Assembly: GCF_030908385.1 (NCBI RefSeq)
Contig: NZ_CP133091.1
Coordinates: forward strand, 248,001 to 312,000
Length of the DNA: 64,000 nucleotides
From: Mangrovimonas sp. YM274
GTDB lineage: Bacteria; Bacteroidota; Bacteroidia; Flavobacteriales; Flavobacteriaceae
Reading direction: 5' to 3'
The translations under genes and the position numbers were made by a program. Positions within the stretch are counted from its first letter, which is position 1, and every line of letters starts with the position of its first letter. Shown here piece by piece: positions 8,463 through 16,484 of the stretch. The notes beneath the pieces are model-generated. The model saw nothing but the letters and a program-made list of their open reading frames with translations, was not told the DNA's origin and did no database searches.

Positions 8463-8924
8463 TTACAGCTTTATGCGGGTTTCATTTTTAATTTGTCTGA
8501 TTACAAAAGAACTTTGAACATGTGAAATGATATCCAAACGCGACATGTTGCGTAGGATGAGATCCTCGTAGGCCTTCATGTCTTTTAATAGAATTTTTAA
8601 TAATAGGTCGTAATTACCGGCAATATAGGACACTTCCAATACATCGTCCAATGAATCTATATAAGCCTCAAATTTTTCAAAATCGGCTTCTTGATGTTTG
8701 GCCAAGGTAACTTGACAATACACAATAAGGTTTTTTTCGGCTAGTTCAGGATCAATTATGGCAACATATTTTTGGATCAATCCGCTGGCTTCAATCTTTT
8801 TCAATCGCTCATGAACCGGTGTAATCGATAGATTTACCTTTTCAGCGAGTTGTTTTATGGACTGTTTACTGTCGTTTTGTAATTCGTTTATAAGCATTCG
8901 GTCAATGTCATCAAGGCGTATCAT
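8463..8924 (-). CDS. Lrp/AsnC family transcriptional regulator
   Basis: The 153-residue protein, the usual Lrp length, has an N-terminal helix-turn-helix (LINELQNDSKQSIKQLAEKV, then SITPVHERLKKIEASG) and a C-terminal RAM/AsnC ligand domain (VLEVSYIAGNYDLLLKILLKD). Such proteins form octamers that bind amino acids and often control genes of amino-acid metabolism next to them. It is divergent from the histidine-decarboxylase-like gene across about 140 bp, so regulation of that gene by an amino acid, perhaps histidine, is likely. That link is inference from position. Confidence 0.92.
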   Translation of the reverse strand: MIRLDDIDRMLINELQNDSKQSIKQLAEKVNLSITPVHERLKKIEASGLIQKYVAIIDPELAEKNLIVYCQVTLAKHQEADFEKFEAYIDSLDDVLEVSYIAGNYDLLLKILLKDMKAYEDLILRNMSRLDIISHVQSSFVIRQIKNETRIKL

Positions 8925-9047
8925 GGAATATATTTTTATAGAGGGCTTCGATTTAAATAAAATTAGGCAGTAAATTCTTTTTGTGAGCCCATTTGTAGTA
9001 TAATATACTGATTTTTTGGATTATAGTGTAAATAATTGCTTTATAAT

Positions 9048-9055
9048 TATCTTTG
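9048..9055 (+). promoter_or_regulatory. -7 element of the decarboxylase promoter
   Basis: TATCTTTG is a perfect TAnnTTTG match. No TTG lies at the usual 17-23 nt spacing upstream (the nearest is 29 nt away), which would fit an activator-dependent promoter. The predicted start of transcription is near 9061, very close to the ATGs at 9068 and 9074, so the leader is short. Confidence 0.45.
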
Positions 9056-9067
9056 TATCAGAAAATT

Positions 9068-10177
9068 ATGGTTATGAATAGAATAGATGATGAGTTGCAA
9101 AGAATATCCAATAATACCAACAAATTTTTGGGGTATCCCTTGGCGAAGGACTTTTCCTTTCAGGAGTTTGCGCCTTTTTTGGATGTGTGTTTAAACAATG
9201 TTGGGGACCCTGAGTCGCCTTCTACTTTAGCAATTGATACCAAGGATATTGAAAAGGAATGTATTGCCTTTTTTGCAGACATCCTTTCCTCCAACATGGA
9301 AGATGTTTGGGGGTATATTACCAATGGTGGAACCGAAGGAAATTTATACGGTTTGTATTTGGCTAGAGAGCGTTTTCCCAGTGCCGTGGTATATTATAGT
9401 GAGTCTACGCATTATAGTGTTAAAAAGAATTTGCACTTGCTGAACCTTAAAAATATTGTGATACGCAGTCAGGAGAATGGAGAGATTGATTATCAGGATT
9501 TAGAACAATCTGTTATGTTGCGTCGGGACTTGCCTGCTATTTTCTTTTTAAATATTGGGACCACTATGACCGAAGCTGTAGATCAATTGGATGAAATAAA
9601 ACGCATTATTCGTCAATATGCCATTAAGGACTATTACATTCATTGTGATGCCGCATTTTTAGGTAGTATTGCTCCTTTTGTGGACCCCAAACCAAAATTT
9701 GATTTTTCTGAAGGTATTGATAGTATTGCTATTTCTGGCCATAAGTTTTTGGGAGGTCCTATACCTTGTGGTGTAGTCATTGTGAAGCGCCAGCACCGTA
9801 ACCGAATTGCCAATTCCATTTCGTACGTAGGTACTATGGATACTACGATTACGGGATCTAGAAATGGGTTAACGCCCCTCTTTATGTGGCATGTTATTAA
9901 TAAGTTTGGAAAGGATGGCTTGGCCAAACGTGTACGACAATGTCAAGAATTGGCCGCTTATACCGAATCGCGGTTAAAAGCCATAGGAATAAAGGCTTGG
10001 AGGAATAACGATGCTTTAACAGTCGTATTGGAAAAACCTTCAGAGGTGCTGTGTAAGCATTATCAATTAGCTTCAGAAGGCGCTATAGCCCATGTTATAT
10101 GTGTTCCTGGTCTTCAAAAATCTCAAATAGATGCCTTTGTAAAGGATCTTCAGCTTGAGAGATTAAAGGCTAGTTAG
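9068..10177 (+). CDS. PLP-dependent histidine decarboxylase-like enzyme
   Basis: The 369-residue group II PLP decarboxylase closely follows bacterial (Morganella-type) histidine decarboxylase: the GYP/GDP N-terminal region, WGYITNGGTEGNLYG, YYSESTHYSVKKN, the cofactor Asp in HCDAAFLGS, the PLP Lys (about 226) in SGHKFLGGPIPCGVV, and TGSRNGLTPLFMWH. Histidine decarboxylase makes histamine and CO2 in the cytosol. Plant serine decarboxylases share this fold, so histidine is the best but not the only substrate guess. ATGs at 9068 and 9074 are both possible starts. Regulation by the divergent Lrp-type gene is plausible. No amine exporter sits beside it. Confidence 0.82.
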   Translation: MVMNRIDDELQRISNNTNKFLGYPLAKDFSFQEFAPFLDVCLNNVGDPESPSTLAIDTKDIEKECIAFFADILSSNMEDVWGYITNGGTEGNLYGLYLARERFPSAVVYYSESTHYSVKKNLHLLNLKNIVIRSQENGEIDYQDLEQSVMLRRDLPAIFFLNIGTTMTEAVDQLDEIKRIIRQYAIKDYYIHCDAAFLGSIAPFVDPKPKFDFSEGIDSIAISGHKFLGGPIPCGVVIVKRQHRNRIANSISYVGTMDTTITGSRNGLTPLFMWHVINKFGKDGLAKRVRQCQELAAYTESRLKAIGIKAWRNNDALTVVLEKPSEVLCKHYQLASEGAIAHVICVPGLQKSQIDAFVKDLQLERLKAS

Positions 10178-10217
10178 TATTGGCTGTACGATTTTAGTAA
10201 AGAATCTTTTTATACAC

Positions 10218-10258
10218 ACCTCTTCTTGATTCATCTGTAATCTGGAAGAGGTTTTGTT
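10218..10258 (+). terminator. Probable terminator after the decarboxylase gene
   Basis: ACCTCTTC (10218-10225) pairs with GAAGAGGT (10245-10252) across a 19-nt loop and is followed by the T-rich run TTTGTTATTG. The loop is long, so this is a moderate call. Confidence 0.4.
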
Positions 10259-10287
10259 ATTGTTGCGTTTTGGATGTCATTCAGCTC

Positions 10288-10318
10288 TTGTATGCGTGCT
10301 TGCGTTATGCTACCTTTG
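10288..10318 (+). promoter_or_regulatory. Consensus promoter that sets the start of the DUF4421 gene
   Basis: TTG (10288-10290), 20 nt, then TACCTTTG (10311-10318) is a full match to TTG-N17-23-TAnnTTTG. Transcription would begin near 10324. This excludes the upstream ATGs at 10274, 10292 and 10307 as starts and points to a TTG at 10349. Confidence 0.6.
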
Positions 10319-10348
10319 GAAACACACCTAATAATTGATCCTATACCC

Positions 10349-11314
10349 TTGAGAAGACGCTTTTTTCTACTTGTTGTTGTATTGTTGTCCTTTGCCATTC
10401 ATGCGCAAGGACAAAGGACTAAATTCCGAAAAGCGATAGACTCCCTGTTTATAGACCACAATCCTGAGAATTATTCCCTTAGGCTGTTTTCAAACTATAA
10501 GGTGAAGCGCTTTAAGATTTCCAATGAAGATTTTAAGACCAGATATGTCCCGAAGAACCGATTTGGCGTAGGGGTAGGTGTCGCCAATAGCAAGGTGTTG
10601 TTGGATTTGGCTATTAATATTAAAAATGGTCAGGAAGAAGTTACCAAACGCTTTGATGCACAGGGGACCATTATATTTAAAAAACGCAATTATCTGAACG
10701 CCTATTTGCAGATTTATAATGGTTTTAATGTGAAAAACGACTTTGGTGAGCCCAATGAGTTCCGGTTTGATATTAAGTCCAGGACACTTGGCTTCAATCA
10801 CCTATACACCTTCTCGGATGTGGAATTTTCATATTCTCTGTTGAAGGCAGGATTGCCAACCAAAAACAAGGATGTTTATATTACTGGAGGTATTGGTTCC
10901 TTTGTGATGTTTGATTATTTTGATTCGGACACTTCCATTTTTCCTGAGAATGTAGCCTTATACTACGACGATGTCTACAATATTAAACGGTATAGTGGAC
11001 GTGCTTTGGGATTATTGACCGGTGTAATGAGTGCCTTTGTACTTCCTAAGAATATTATAGCTACCTGTAACCTGATGCCGGGTATTGCCATCATTGATAA
11101 TAGGGTGACCTTGGAAGACGGTAGCCGTCGTGGTTCTACACCAATGTTGTATAAATTGGATGCCAGTTTTGCTTTGAGCTATAGTGTGAAACGCTATTAT
11201 ATCAACTTGATGTATGAAACGGGCATGTATGCCAATTCCCTGAACTTTGGGCACAATTATCGTTTCAACCTTTCTATGGCGAAATTGTCTTTTGGGTATA
11301 AGTTGAATATGTAG
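10349..11314 (+). CDS. DUF4421 family outer-membrane beta-barrel-like protein
   Basis: The protein has 321 residues from a TTG start: (M)RRRFFLLVVVLLSFAIHAQGQ is a textbook signal peptide. The mature protein begins with the DUF4421 hallmark NYSLRLFSNYKVKRF and continues RYVPKNRFGVGVGVANSKVLLD. Alternating strand patterns and aromatic girdles, with the C-terminal KLSFGYKLNM, suggest an outer-membrane barrel. DUF4421 has no known role. The open frame reaches back to 10274, but a consensus promoter lies inside that extension, so I prefer the TTG. Nothing in the neighbouring genes tells its function. Confidence 0.75.
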   Translation: MRRRFFLLVVVLLSFAIHAQGQRTKFRKAIDSLFIDHNPENYSLRLFSNYKVKRFKISNEDFKTRYVPKNRFGVGVGVANSKVLLDLAINIKNGQEEVTKRFDAQGTIIFKKRNYLNAYLQIYNGFNVKNDFGEPNEFRFDIKSRTLGFNHLYTFSDVEFSYSLLKAGLPTKNKDVYITGGIGSFVMFDYFDSDTSIFPENVALYYDDVYNIKRYSGRALGLLTGVMSAFVLPKNIIATCNLMPGIAIIDNRVTLEDGSRRGSTPMLYKLDASFALSYSVKRYYINLMYETGMYANSLNFGHNYRFNLSMAKLSFGYKLNM

Positions 11315-11489
11315 CGCTTTTTTAGGTGCTTTGGCTTGAGGGGATTAAGGGTTTCAGTAAAGTATGGAAGTCTCAAAAGTAGAAAAAAGCATCTTAAACC
11401 CCTACTCGTGTGGCTTGCCAGACTGCCGCAAATAAAATAACTTGCCGACTCTTAACACCAAAATCCAAACCCTATTAGGGATTAAATCT

Positions 11490-12653
11490 ATGAGCACAAC
11501 CAATAATAAAAAGGTATTTGTATCAGGATGTTTCGATATGCTGCATAGTGGGCATATTGCATTTTTTAAGGAAGCCGCTTCTTTTGGCGATTTGTATGTT
11601 GGTATTGGTTCCGATAGTACCATAAGGGAACTAAAGGGACGTCATACGATCAATTCGGAGCAGGAGCGCCTGTATATGATCAATGCCGTGAAATATGTGA
11701 AGGAAGCCTTTGTAAACTCAGGGTCTGGGATGATGGATTTTGAAACCGACCTAAGGCAGTTGCAACCTGATTTTTTTGTGGTGAATGAAGATGGGTATTC
11801 CCCAGCCAAGGAAGAACTGTGCAATGAGCTCAATATCGAGCTTCACGTATTGCGCCGTACACCAGATGCTGGTTTGCCGGAACGTTCTACTACAGCAATT
11901 CGCACCAATGGGCACTGTTCCCTTCCGTACCGAATCGATTTGGCGGGTACTTGGATAGATCAGCCTTATGTGTCCAAATATCATCCAGGTTGGGCCTTGA
12001 CCGTGTCTTTGGAACCTATTGTGGAATATAATGAGCGTTGCGGAATGTCTACCTCCACACGTAATGCTGCCAAAAAGATATGGCCTTACTATTTGCCCTT
12101 GGAGAAACCCGAAAAGTTGGCGGAAATTCTGTTTAAGTTTGAAAATACACCGGGATCTACCCTTATTTCAGGAGCCCAAGATGCCATAGGAATCTGTATG
12201 CCCGGTTTGGTAAGACATTATTATGATAACGCTTATTGGCCCCTAAAGTTTGAATCCATTCATGATGAAGCAACCTTGTCTTGGTTGGAGGCTCATATTA
12301 GTATGGTATTGCTTTGGCCGCGGGAAAAGGACTTGGATTTACTAAATGAGACCTACATAGACGAAACCCATGTAAAGGCTCTTGCCCAGGCTGCCGATGA
12401 AGTTTGGGAGGCTATCAAACAACGCGACCTGAAGGCCTTTGCCGAAGGCTTCTTAAAATCATTTAATGCGCAAACCACCATGTTCCCAGCCATGGTAAAC
12501 GAACGAGTGAACAAAGAAATTGCCAAATACAAAGACAAAGCCCTTGCTTGGAAGCTTGCCGGTGCTGGCGGTGGTGGTTACCTGATTTTGGTGTCTGAAA
12601 CTCCTATAGAAGATACCATGCGTATTAATATTAGAAGAAAGGCGTCGTTGTAA
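11490..12653 (+). CDS. Nucleotidyltransferase-GHMP kinase fusion protein
   Basis: The 387-residue protein has two parts. Residues 1-140 are a cytidylyltransferase-like Rossmann domain with FVSGCFDMLHSGHIAFFKEA (HxGH nucleotide-binding motif), GIGSDSTIRELKGR and a late ERSTTAI (ISSTxI-type) motif. The rest resembles GHMP sugar kinases: the start strand RIDLAGTWIDQP and the C-terminal glycine motif KLAGAGGGGYLIL. The middle ATP-loop motif (PxxxGLGSSAA) is replaced by TLISGAQDAIG, so kinase activity is uncertain. The architecture suggests activation of a sugar or sugar-like alcohol to a nucleotide-linked form, with both steps on one chain. The substrate is unknown. Confidence 0.72.
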   Translation: MSTTNNKKVFVSGCFDMLHSGHIAFFKEAASFGDLYVGIGSDSTIRELKGRHTINSEQERLYMINAVKYVKEAFVNSGSGMMDFETDLRQLQPDFFVVNEDGYSPAKEELCNELNIELHVLRRTPDAGLPERSTTAIRTNGHCSLPYRIDLAGTWIDQPYVSKYHPGWALTVSLEPIVEYNERCGMSTSTRNAAKKIWPYYLPLEKPEKLAEILFKFENTPGSTLISGAQDAIGICMPGLVRHYYDNAYWPLKFESIHDEATLSWLEAHISMVLLWPREKDLDLLNETYIDETHVKALAQAADEVWEAIKQRDLKAFAEGFLKSFNAQTTMFPAMVNERVNKEIAKYKDKALAWKLAGAGGGGYLILVSETPIEDTMRINIRRKASL

Positions 12654-12686
12654 TACGGATTGTTAATTATGCTCCTTTGTTGGTTA

Positions 12687-12720
12687 AAATCCCCCTTATT
12701 CCCACTCCAAAGGGGGAATT
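12687..12720. repeat. Dispersed C-rich/G-rich hairpin repeat, copy 2
   Basis: AAATCCCCCTTATTCCCACT is followed by CCAAAGGGGGAATT. The outer CCCCCTT and AAGGGGG arms form a stem between the fusion gene and the convergent lipoprotein gene, where the repeat could also serve as a terminator in both directions. Confidence 0.55.
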
Positions 12721-12756
12721 CTAGAGGTAGGTAGGATATATTCTTGAATTGTATGA

Positions 12757-13335
12757 TTACCTTTCGTATACTAGGGTTGTGTTACCTGTTACTGTATAGT
12801 TTTCGGAACTTGAAGGTGAATCATCGGTTTTAAGAACAAGTTTGTTGGTCGTTAACTCAAGGATTTCAGTTGTTTGTTCATAAGAACCAGGCCCAAAAGG
12901 ATCATTGTCGTATACTCTAGTAATTAAATTTCCATCAACAATACTCCATTCACCAATGTGAAATCCTTCTTGTTGTGTTTCGTTGGAATTCACCATATAC
13001 GTATAGTTGCTACTCTCGTTGTCACTAGTTGTTTCCGTCATGTTTACAGTATAGTTTCCATTTGTATTAATGTATTTTGGATTATCAGTAAATTCAATGG
13101 TGTAGTTATAGTCACTGCCTGCTGAGGTAATGGTAGTGCCCGTTTGGGCAATACTATTTGATGAGCTATGCTGTATTAGGTACCAAGTGCCAAGTATGTC
13201 TACTTCAATGTTGTTGGAAATTGGGATAGAATCTTCAGCGCTATCTGAACTACATGATGTGAAAAGAATAATTGTACATATTAAGTAAAATGATTTTGAG
13301 ATAGTTTGGTTAAGTCCTGATTTTGGAATATTCAT
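12757..13335 (-). CDS. Lipocalin-like lipoprotein
   Basis: The 192-residue protein has a lipoprotein signal peptide ending FTSCSSDSAEDS and a small beta-rich domain beginning NIEVDILGTWYLIQHSS, typical of the lipocalin-like (LGTW) domains common in Bacteroidetes lipoproteins. Acidic and Ser residues right after the Cys resemble lipoprotein surface-export signals of this phylum. It is the first of three such genes in a row on the same strand. Ligand and role are unknown. Confidence 0.65.
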   Translation of the reverse strand: MNIPKSGLNQTISKSFYLICTIILFTSCSSDSAEDSIPISNNIEVDILGTWYLIQHSSSNSIAQTGTTITSAGSDYNYTIEFTDNPKYINTNGNYTVNMTETTSDNESSNYTYMVNSNETQQEGFHIGEWSIVDGNLITRVYDNDPFGPGSYEQTTEILELTTNKLVLKTDDSPSSSENYTVTGNTTLVYER

Positions 13336-13387
13336 GCTTTCTTGGTTTTATGTGACTAATGAAAATGTTAAAAAGGAAAGTAAGCAG

Positions 13388-13741
13388 TTATTCCTTTAGT
13401 AAAGTGATTACTTCTTTTTGGCCACTTCTGTTCATAGTGAATCTTAAGGTGTCTGTAGTAAGGGTATTTATTTCAACACCTATATCCATCTTGCCTTCAG
13501 GAGTGCAGATTAATTTGTCTCCAGATAATATGAAATGTCCCTTTTCTTCCAGGTTACCAATTTTGGAGCTGTAGGTCTTGTTTGGCGAAAACATAAAATA
13601 GACATTGTTGCTGCATTGGTTGTCTTCACTGGATTCTATGGTCCAACTGAGGCAATTCCATTTACCGTTGAGTAATTCATATTTTTCAGAGTTGCAGTTG
13701 AATAAGCTAAGCGCTAAAGGGAGCACAAGTAGTTTTTTCAT
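13388..13741 (-). CDS. Small lipocalin-like lipoprotein
   Basis: The 117-residue protein starts MKKLLVLPLALSLFNCNSE, a lipoprotein signal with Cys at about 16, then LLNGKWNCLSW, the lipocalin-like strand A. Further strands (YSSKIGNLEEKGHFILSGDKL, TTDTLRFTM) fit a short beta-barrel. I used the ATG at 13741, directly before the signal peptide; the frame is open to 13834 but the extra residues look non-coding. It is a neighbour and likely paralogue of the flanking lipoproteins. Confidence 0.62.
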   Translation of the reverse strand: MKKLLVLPLALSLFNCNSEKYELLNGKWNCLSWTIESSEDNQCSNNVYFMFSPNKTYSSKIGNLEEKGHFILSGDKLICTPEGKMDIGVEINTLTTDTLRFTMNRSGQKEVITLLKE

Positions 13742-13837
13742 AGGGAAGGTTTTGGTTTGGTTAAGGGTTGCTTTATGTTGTTTATTTGAATTTATAGACA
13801 ATGACCTAATGGCGAGTGTCGAAAAGAGGCTCAATAC

Positions 13838-14278
13838 CTATTCAGTTCTTGTGTATATAAAACTATAGGTAATTACATTGCCATTTCCATCCTCATCCGT
13901 GTCTTCTAACGTTAAGGTATTATTGTTTTCAGAAAACAATACTGTTTCAGAAAAAGAGTAGCCATTTTGGGTGAACTGATATGTACCATCATTTAATTGT
14001 TGCCAAGTCATGTTTACCGTGTCAACTACAACGCAGTCTCCGGTATTGTTTGTGTCATAATAGGCATCTGTTCTATTTCCAGATTGGGTAAAAACTATGG
14101 TTGAAGGGCTGCAGTCGTTCGCTGTATATTGAACATCATTTTCAAACTGTGTTACATATTGCCATGTTCCGATAAGTGGGTCTACAGAGGAGTTGCTGTC
14201 TTGGCTGTCATCGCTGCTACAGGCGGTTATTAATACTAAATTTAGGATTATGGTTAAGTTTTTAAATAGGTTGGTCAT
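13838..14278 (-). CDS. Lipocalin-like lipoprotein
   Basis: The 146-residue protein has the signal LVLITACSSDDSQD (Cys at about 20), then DPLIGTWQYVTQFEN, the lipocalin-like motif, with later NNTLTLEDTDEDGNG and YSFIYTR strands. The SDD run after the Cys matches the surface-export signal type described for flavobacterial lipoproteins, so it may sit on the cell surface. Its plan, length and CSSDDS start match the lipoprotein gene at 63.1 kb. Confidence 0.65.
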   Translation of the reverse strand: MTNLFKNLTIILNLVLITACSSDDSQDSNSSVDPLIGTWQYVTQFENDVQYTANDCSPSTIVFTQSGNRTDAYYDTNNTGDCVVVDTVNMTWQQLNDGTYQFTQNGYSFSETVLFSENNNTLTLEDTDEDGNGNVITYSFIYTRTE

Positions 14279-14496
14279 TTTGTGAATAGTTAAGTTAGGT
14301 AGAGGTATTGATTATATTTAATTCGATAATATTGATTTCTGAAATTATAGGGGTAAACTTACAAAAATTATAATAAGTTATGGGCCTAAATTGCAATTTC
14401 CAAAGAGTTTATGAAGTATGTAAAAGCTGCTCTAAGGGATTTTTAGACTAAGAATGCTTTTTCAGAAAAAACGGGGTGCAAGTGCAGGCGGAGAGC

Positions 14497-15387
14497 TTAC
14501 TTTAGCAAAATAGGAGTTATGGAATAGCCAAGGTTTTGCAGTTGTACAATAAGGCTGCATTGGTACATTAAGTGGCTTAGTCCAACGGCAATAAAACAAT
14601 TGTTGGTTTCCAAAAGTGGGGTAATGCTTGCAAGCCATGCCTCGTTTCTGTTTGTAAGGATTAAACTGTTTTGGCAGGGTATATCATAGTGGTAATCTAT
14701 GTCCATTTGGCGATACCAATCGGTTTCTTGGCAGTTGTTAGGGTTTTGGGTTTTTAGCATGTTAATAATGTTGGCCAATCGTTTTTTATGTACTTTTTTA
14801 GGCATGCCTTCTACATCTTTGTTGATGAGGGCAATTTGTGCCTCGGTAGTTTCCAATCCTATCAGTTTTAGCTGGAGGTCTTCTGCTATAGAGCCTATAT
14901 AATCGTCTAAGGACAGGTGCGTGTCTGTACCGTCCTTGTTTAGGCATACTTGTTCTTTAAAATGCCTGTTCAGGAATACATATAGTTCTGTAGGCGTCAT
15001 TTTGTGGTAGTTCGTGGGGCTGTTGGCAAAAAGGGTATTTACAAAGTCTAGGTGGTCTTTGTTTAAATAGGATTTCCATGAGGTTGTGCTGCTGCGTGCA
15101 TTAATGATGTCCTGTGCTTCGTGTCCTGGGAGGTTAAGGTTTTCCTTTATTAATACATTGCAGGAAGCTAAGGCTTTATTAGCTGGAGTTAAGGTGTCAA
15201 AAAATGATTTTCCGAAGGCATGGTGGGTACCAAACAGATAGGATATCTGTTGACTCTTGGGATGGGTGACTTTAAAAAGGATGGTGCCGGTAGTCATGTC
15301 TGCTCCCTTAGGGCTTGCTTGCCCCATAATACTCCAAGGTAATAGGATTATGCAAATAAAAAGCTGAATGAAGAAGGAGTGTTTCAT
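14497..15387 (-). CDS. TraB/GumN family protein
   Basis: The 296-residue protein has a signal peptide (MKHSFFIQLFICIILLPWSIMGQA). The TraB/GumN domain starts with YLFGTHHAFGKSFFDTL, whose GTHH is the first conserved motif, and ends with CFIAVGLSHLMYQCSLIVQL, the second GxxH motif. These proteins are related to Tiki metal-dependent peptidases, and the paired GTHH/GLSH motifs suggest a metal site. It would act in the periplasm. I chose the ATG at 15387 over a non-ATG four codons upstream because the signal peptide starts there. Confidence 0.8.
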   Translation of the reverse strand: MKHSFFIQLFICIILLPWSIMGQASPKGADMTTGTILFKVTHPKSQQISYLFGTHHAFGKSFFDTLTPANKALASCNVLIKENLNLPGHEAQDIINARSSTTSWKSYLNKDHLDFVNTLFANSPTNYHKMTPTELYVFLNRHFKEQVCLNKDGTDTHLSLDDYIGSIAEDLQLKLIGLETTEAQIALINKDVEGMPKKVHKKRLANIINMLKTQNPNNCQETDWYRQMDIDYHYDIPCQNSLILTNRNEAWLASITPLLETNNCFIAVGLSHLMYQCSLIVQLQNLGYSITPILLK

Positions 15388-15527
15388 GCAGTAAACCAAG
15401 TTGTTTTTAAGAAATGTGTTGTGTTGATTGCTGTGACTGACTTCTAAGATAGATAAATATATGTTAGGAACCGGTATTTTGAATGGAGTCTATGGTAGTA
15501 ATGTAGGTTCATTTGTTTTTAAAAGGA

Positions 15528-15557
15528 CACCCCCTTAGTTCCCCTTTAAAGGGGAAT
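15528..15557. repeat. Dispersed C-rich/G-rich hairpin repeat, copy 3
   Basis: CACCCCCTTAGTT is followed by CCCCTTTAAAGGGGAATG. CCCCTTTAAAGGGG is a perfect palindrome, so the stem is nearly loopless. It sits just downstream of the lipoprotein gene ending at 15581 and upstream of the TraB gene. Confidence 0.55.
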
Positions 15558-15580
15558 GTGTTTGCTCACAGGATATTCCC

Positions 15581-16267
15581 TTAGCTTTTGCTTTCTGTTG
15601 GTTTATTTTTATAAGGTAGTTCAGAAATTTTAAGCTTCATGGAGTTGTCCTTTTGCTTGATTTTGAGTCTTACCTTTTCGCCTGCTTTCAAGCCCCAGCT
15701 TTCCTGTAAATCGGTGTTGATTTTAATGAAGGTTACACTGGTGTCGGTAGTGTTTTTGGCCAGTTCCTCTTCCATCCACAAAACGGCATCCTCGTAGCCA
15801 CGTTTGCCTCCCATAAATTTGGCCCAATAGCTCACGATATAGTAATCGGTATTTTCAAATTGTTCCCTTTGTACGGGTTGGTTGTTTATATCATAGGTTT
15901 GTGCCAATACCGCATCAAGGGTGAGGTTTTTATCCTCGCAGGGGGTGAAAGTTGTGGAATTTGTATTTAAAAATTCCATGAATTGTTGGCCCCCACAAGT
16001 GGATTGTCCGTTGTAACACAATAGCTCGCCTTTGGAATTGAAAATTTGATAACCAGAGGAGAGCCCTTTGAACATACTTTTAAGAATGGCTGTAGTATCT
16101 GCCACAAGGATTAAAGAGTTGGTAGTTGGGTACTCGTGTTTCTGCTGAAAGGCTTTTATGGTTTCGGTATTTTCAACCTTTGGGTTCTTAATAAGGAGGT
16201 TTACCAAAGCAGTTTTACAGGAGAACAAACAAGTGCAAAGGGCAATAAGTACAAACGATTTTTTCAT
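15581..16267 (-). CDS. Uncharacterised lipoprotein
   Basis: The 228-residue protein has the lipoprotein signal MKKSFVLIALCTCLFSCKTA (Cys at about 17). I do not recognise the family. A C-terminal segment (SWGLKAGEKVRLKIKQKDN) resembles a small beta strand-turn unit, and the middle holds CYNGQSTCGGQQFMEF with two Cys that could form a disulfide. It probably faces the periplasm. Confidence 0.6.
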   Translation of the reverse strand: MKKSFVLIALCTCLFSCKTALVNLLIKNPKVENTETIKAFQQKHEYPTTNSLILVADTTAILKSMFKGLSSGYQIFNSKGELLCYNGQSTCGGQQFMEFLNTNSTTFTPCEDKNLTLDAVLAQTYDINNQPVQREQFENTDYYIVSYWAKFMGGKRGYEDAVLWMEEELAKNTTDTSVTFIKINTDLQESWGLKAGEKVRLKIKQKDNSMKLKISELPYKNKPTESKS

Positions 16268-16393
16268 TGAGGTTGGTGTTTTAAGTGATGGACACTAATA
16301 TATGTAATTTTCTTACAAATAAAATGATCTTGGAAATGAGGGTGTTGCCGTGTTTAGGCTTTCTGCCGCTTTGTGATTTTATAGCTTGTGTTG

Positions 16394-16430
16394 AAATCCC
16401 CCTTGGTCCCCCTTCAAAGGGGGGATTTTA
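16394..16430. repeat. Dispersed C-rich/G-rich hairpin repeat, copy 4 (longest)
   Basis: AAATCCCCCTTGGTCCCCC is followed by TTCAAAGGGGGGATTTT. The outer arms AAATCCCCC and GGGGGATTT make a 9-bp stem with a T-rich end, so this copy could also act as a terminator for the sugar permease operon ending at 16485. Confidence 0.6.
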
Positions 16431-16484
16431 ATGTGCCCTATAGTGCCTATAGGGTTGTCTATTCCATTGAGGTATAAATAGATG

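Noticed and set aside
9236-9443. Alternative reading frame inside the decarboxylase gene
   Set aside because: Overlaps strongly conserved PLP-enzyme motifs in the main frame.
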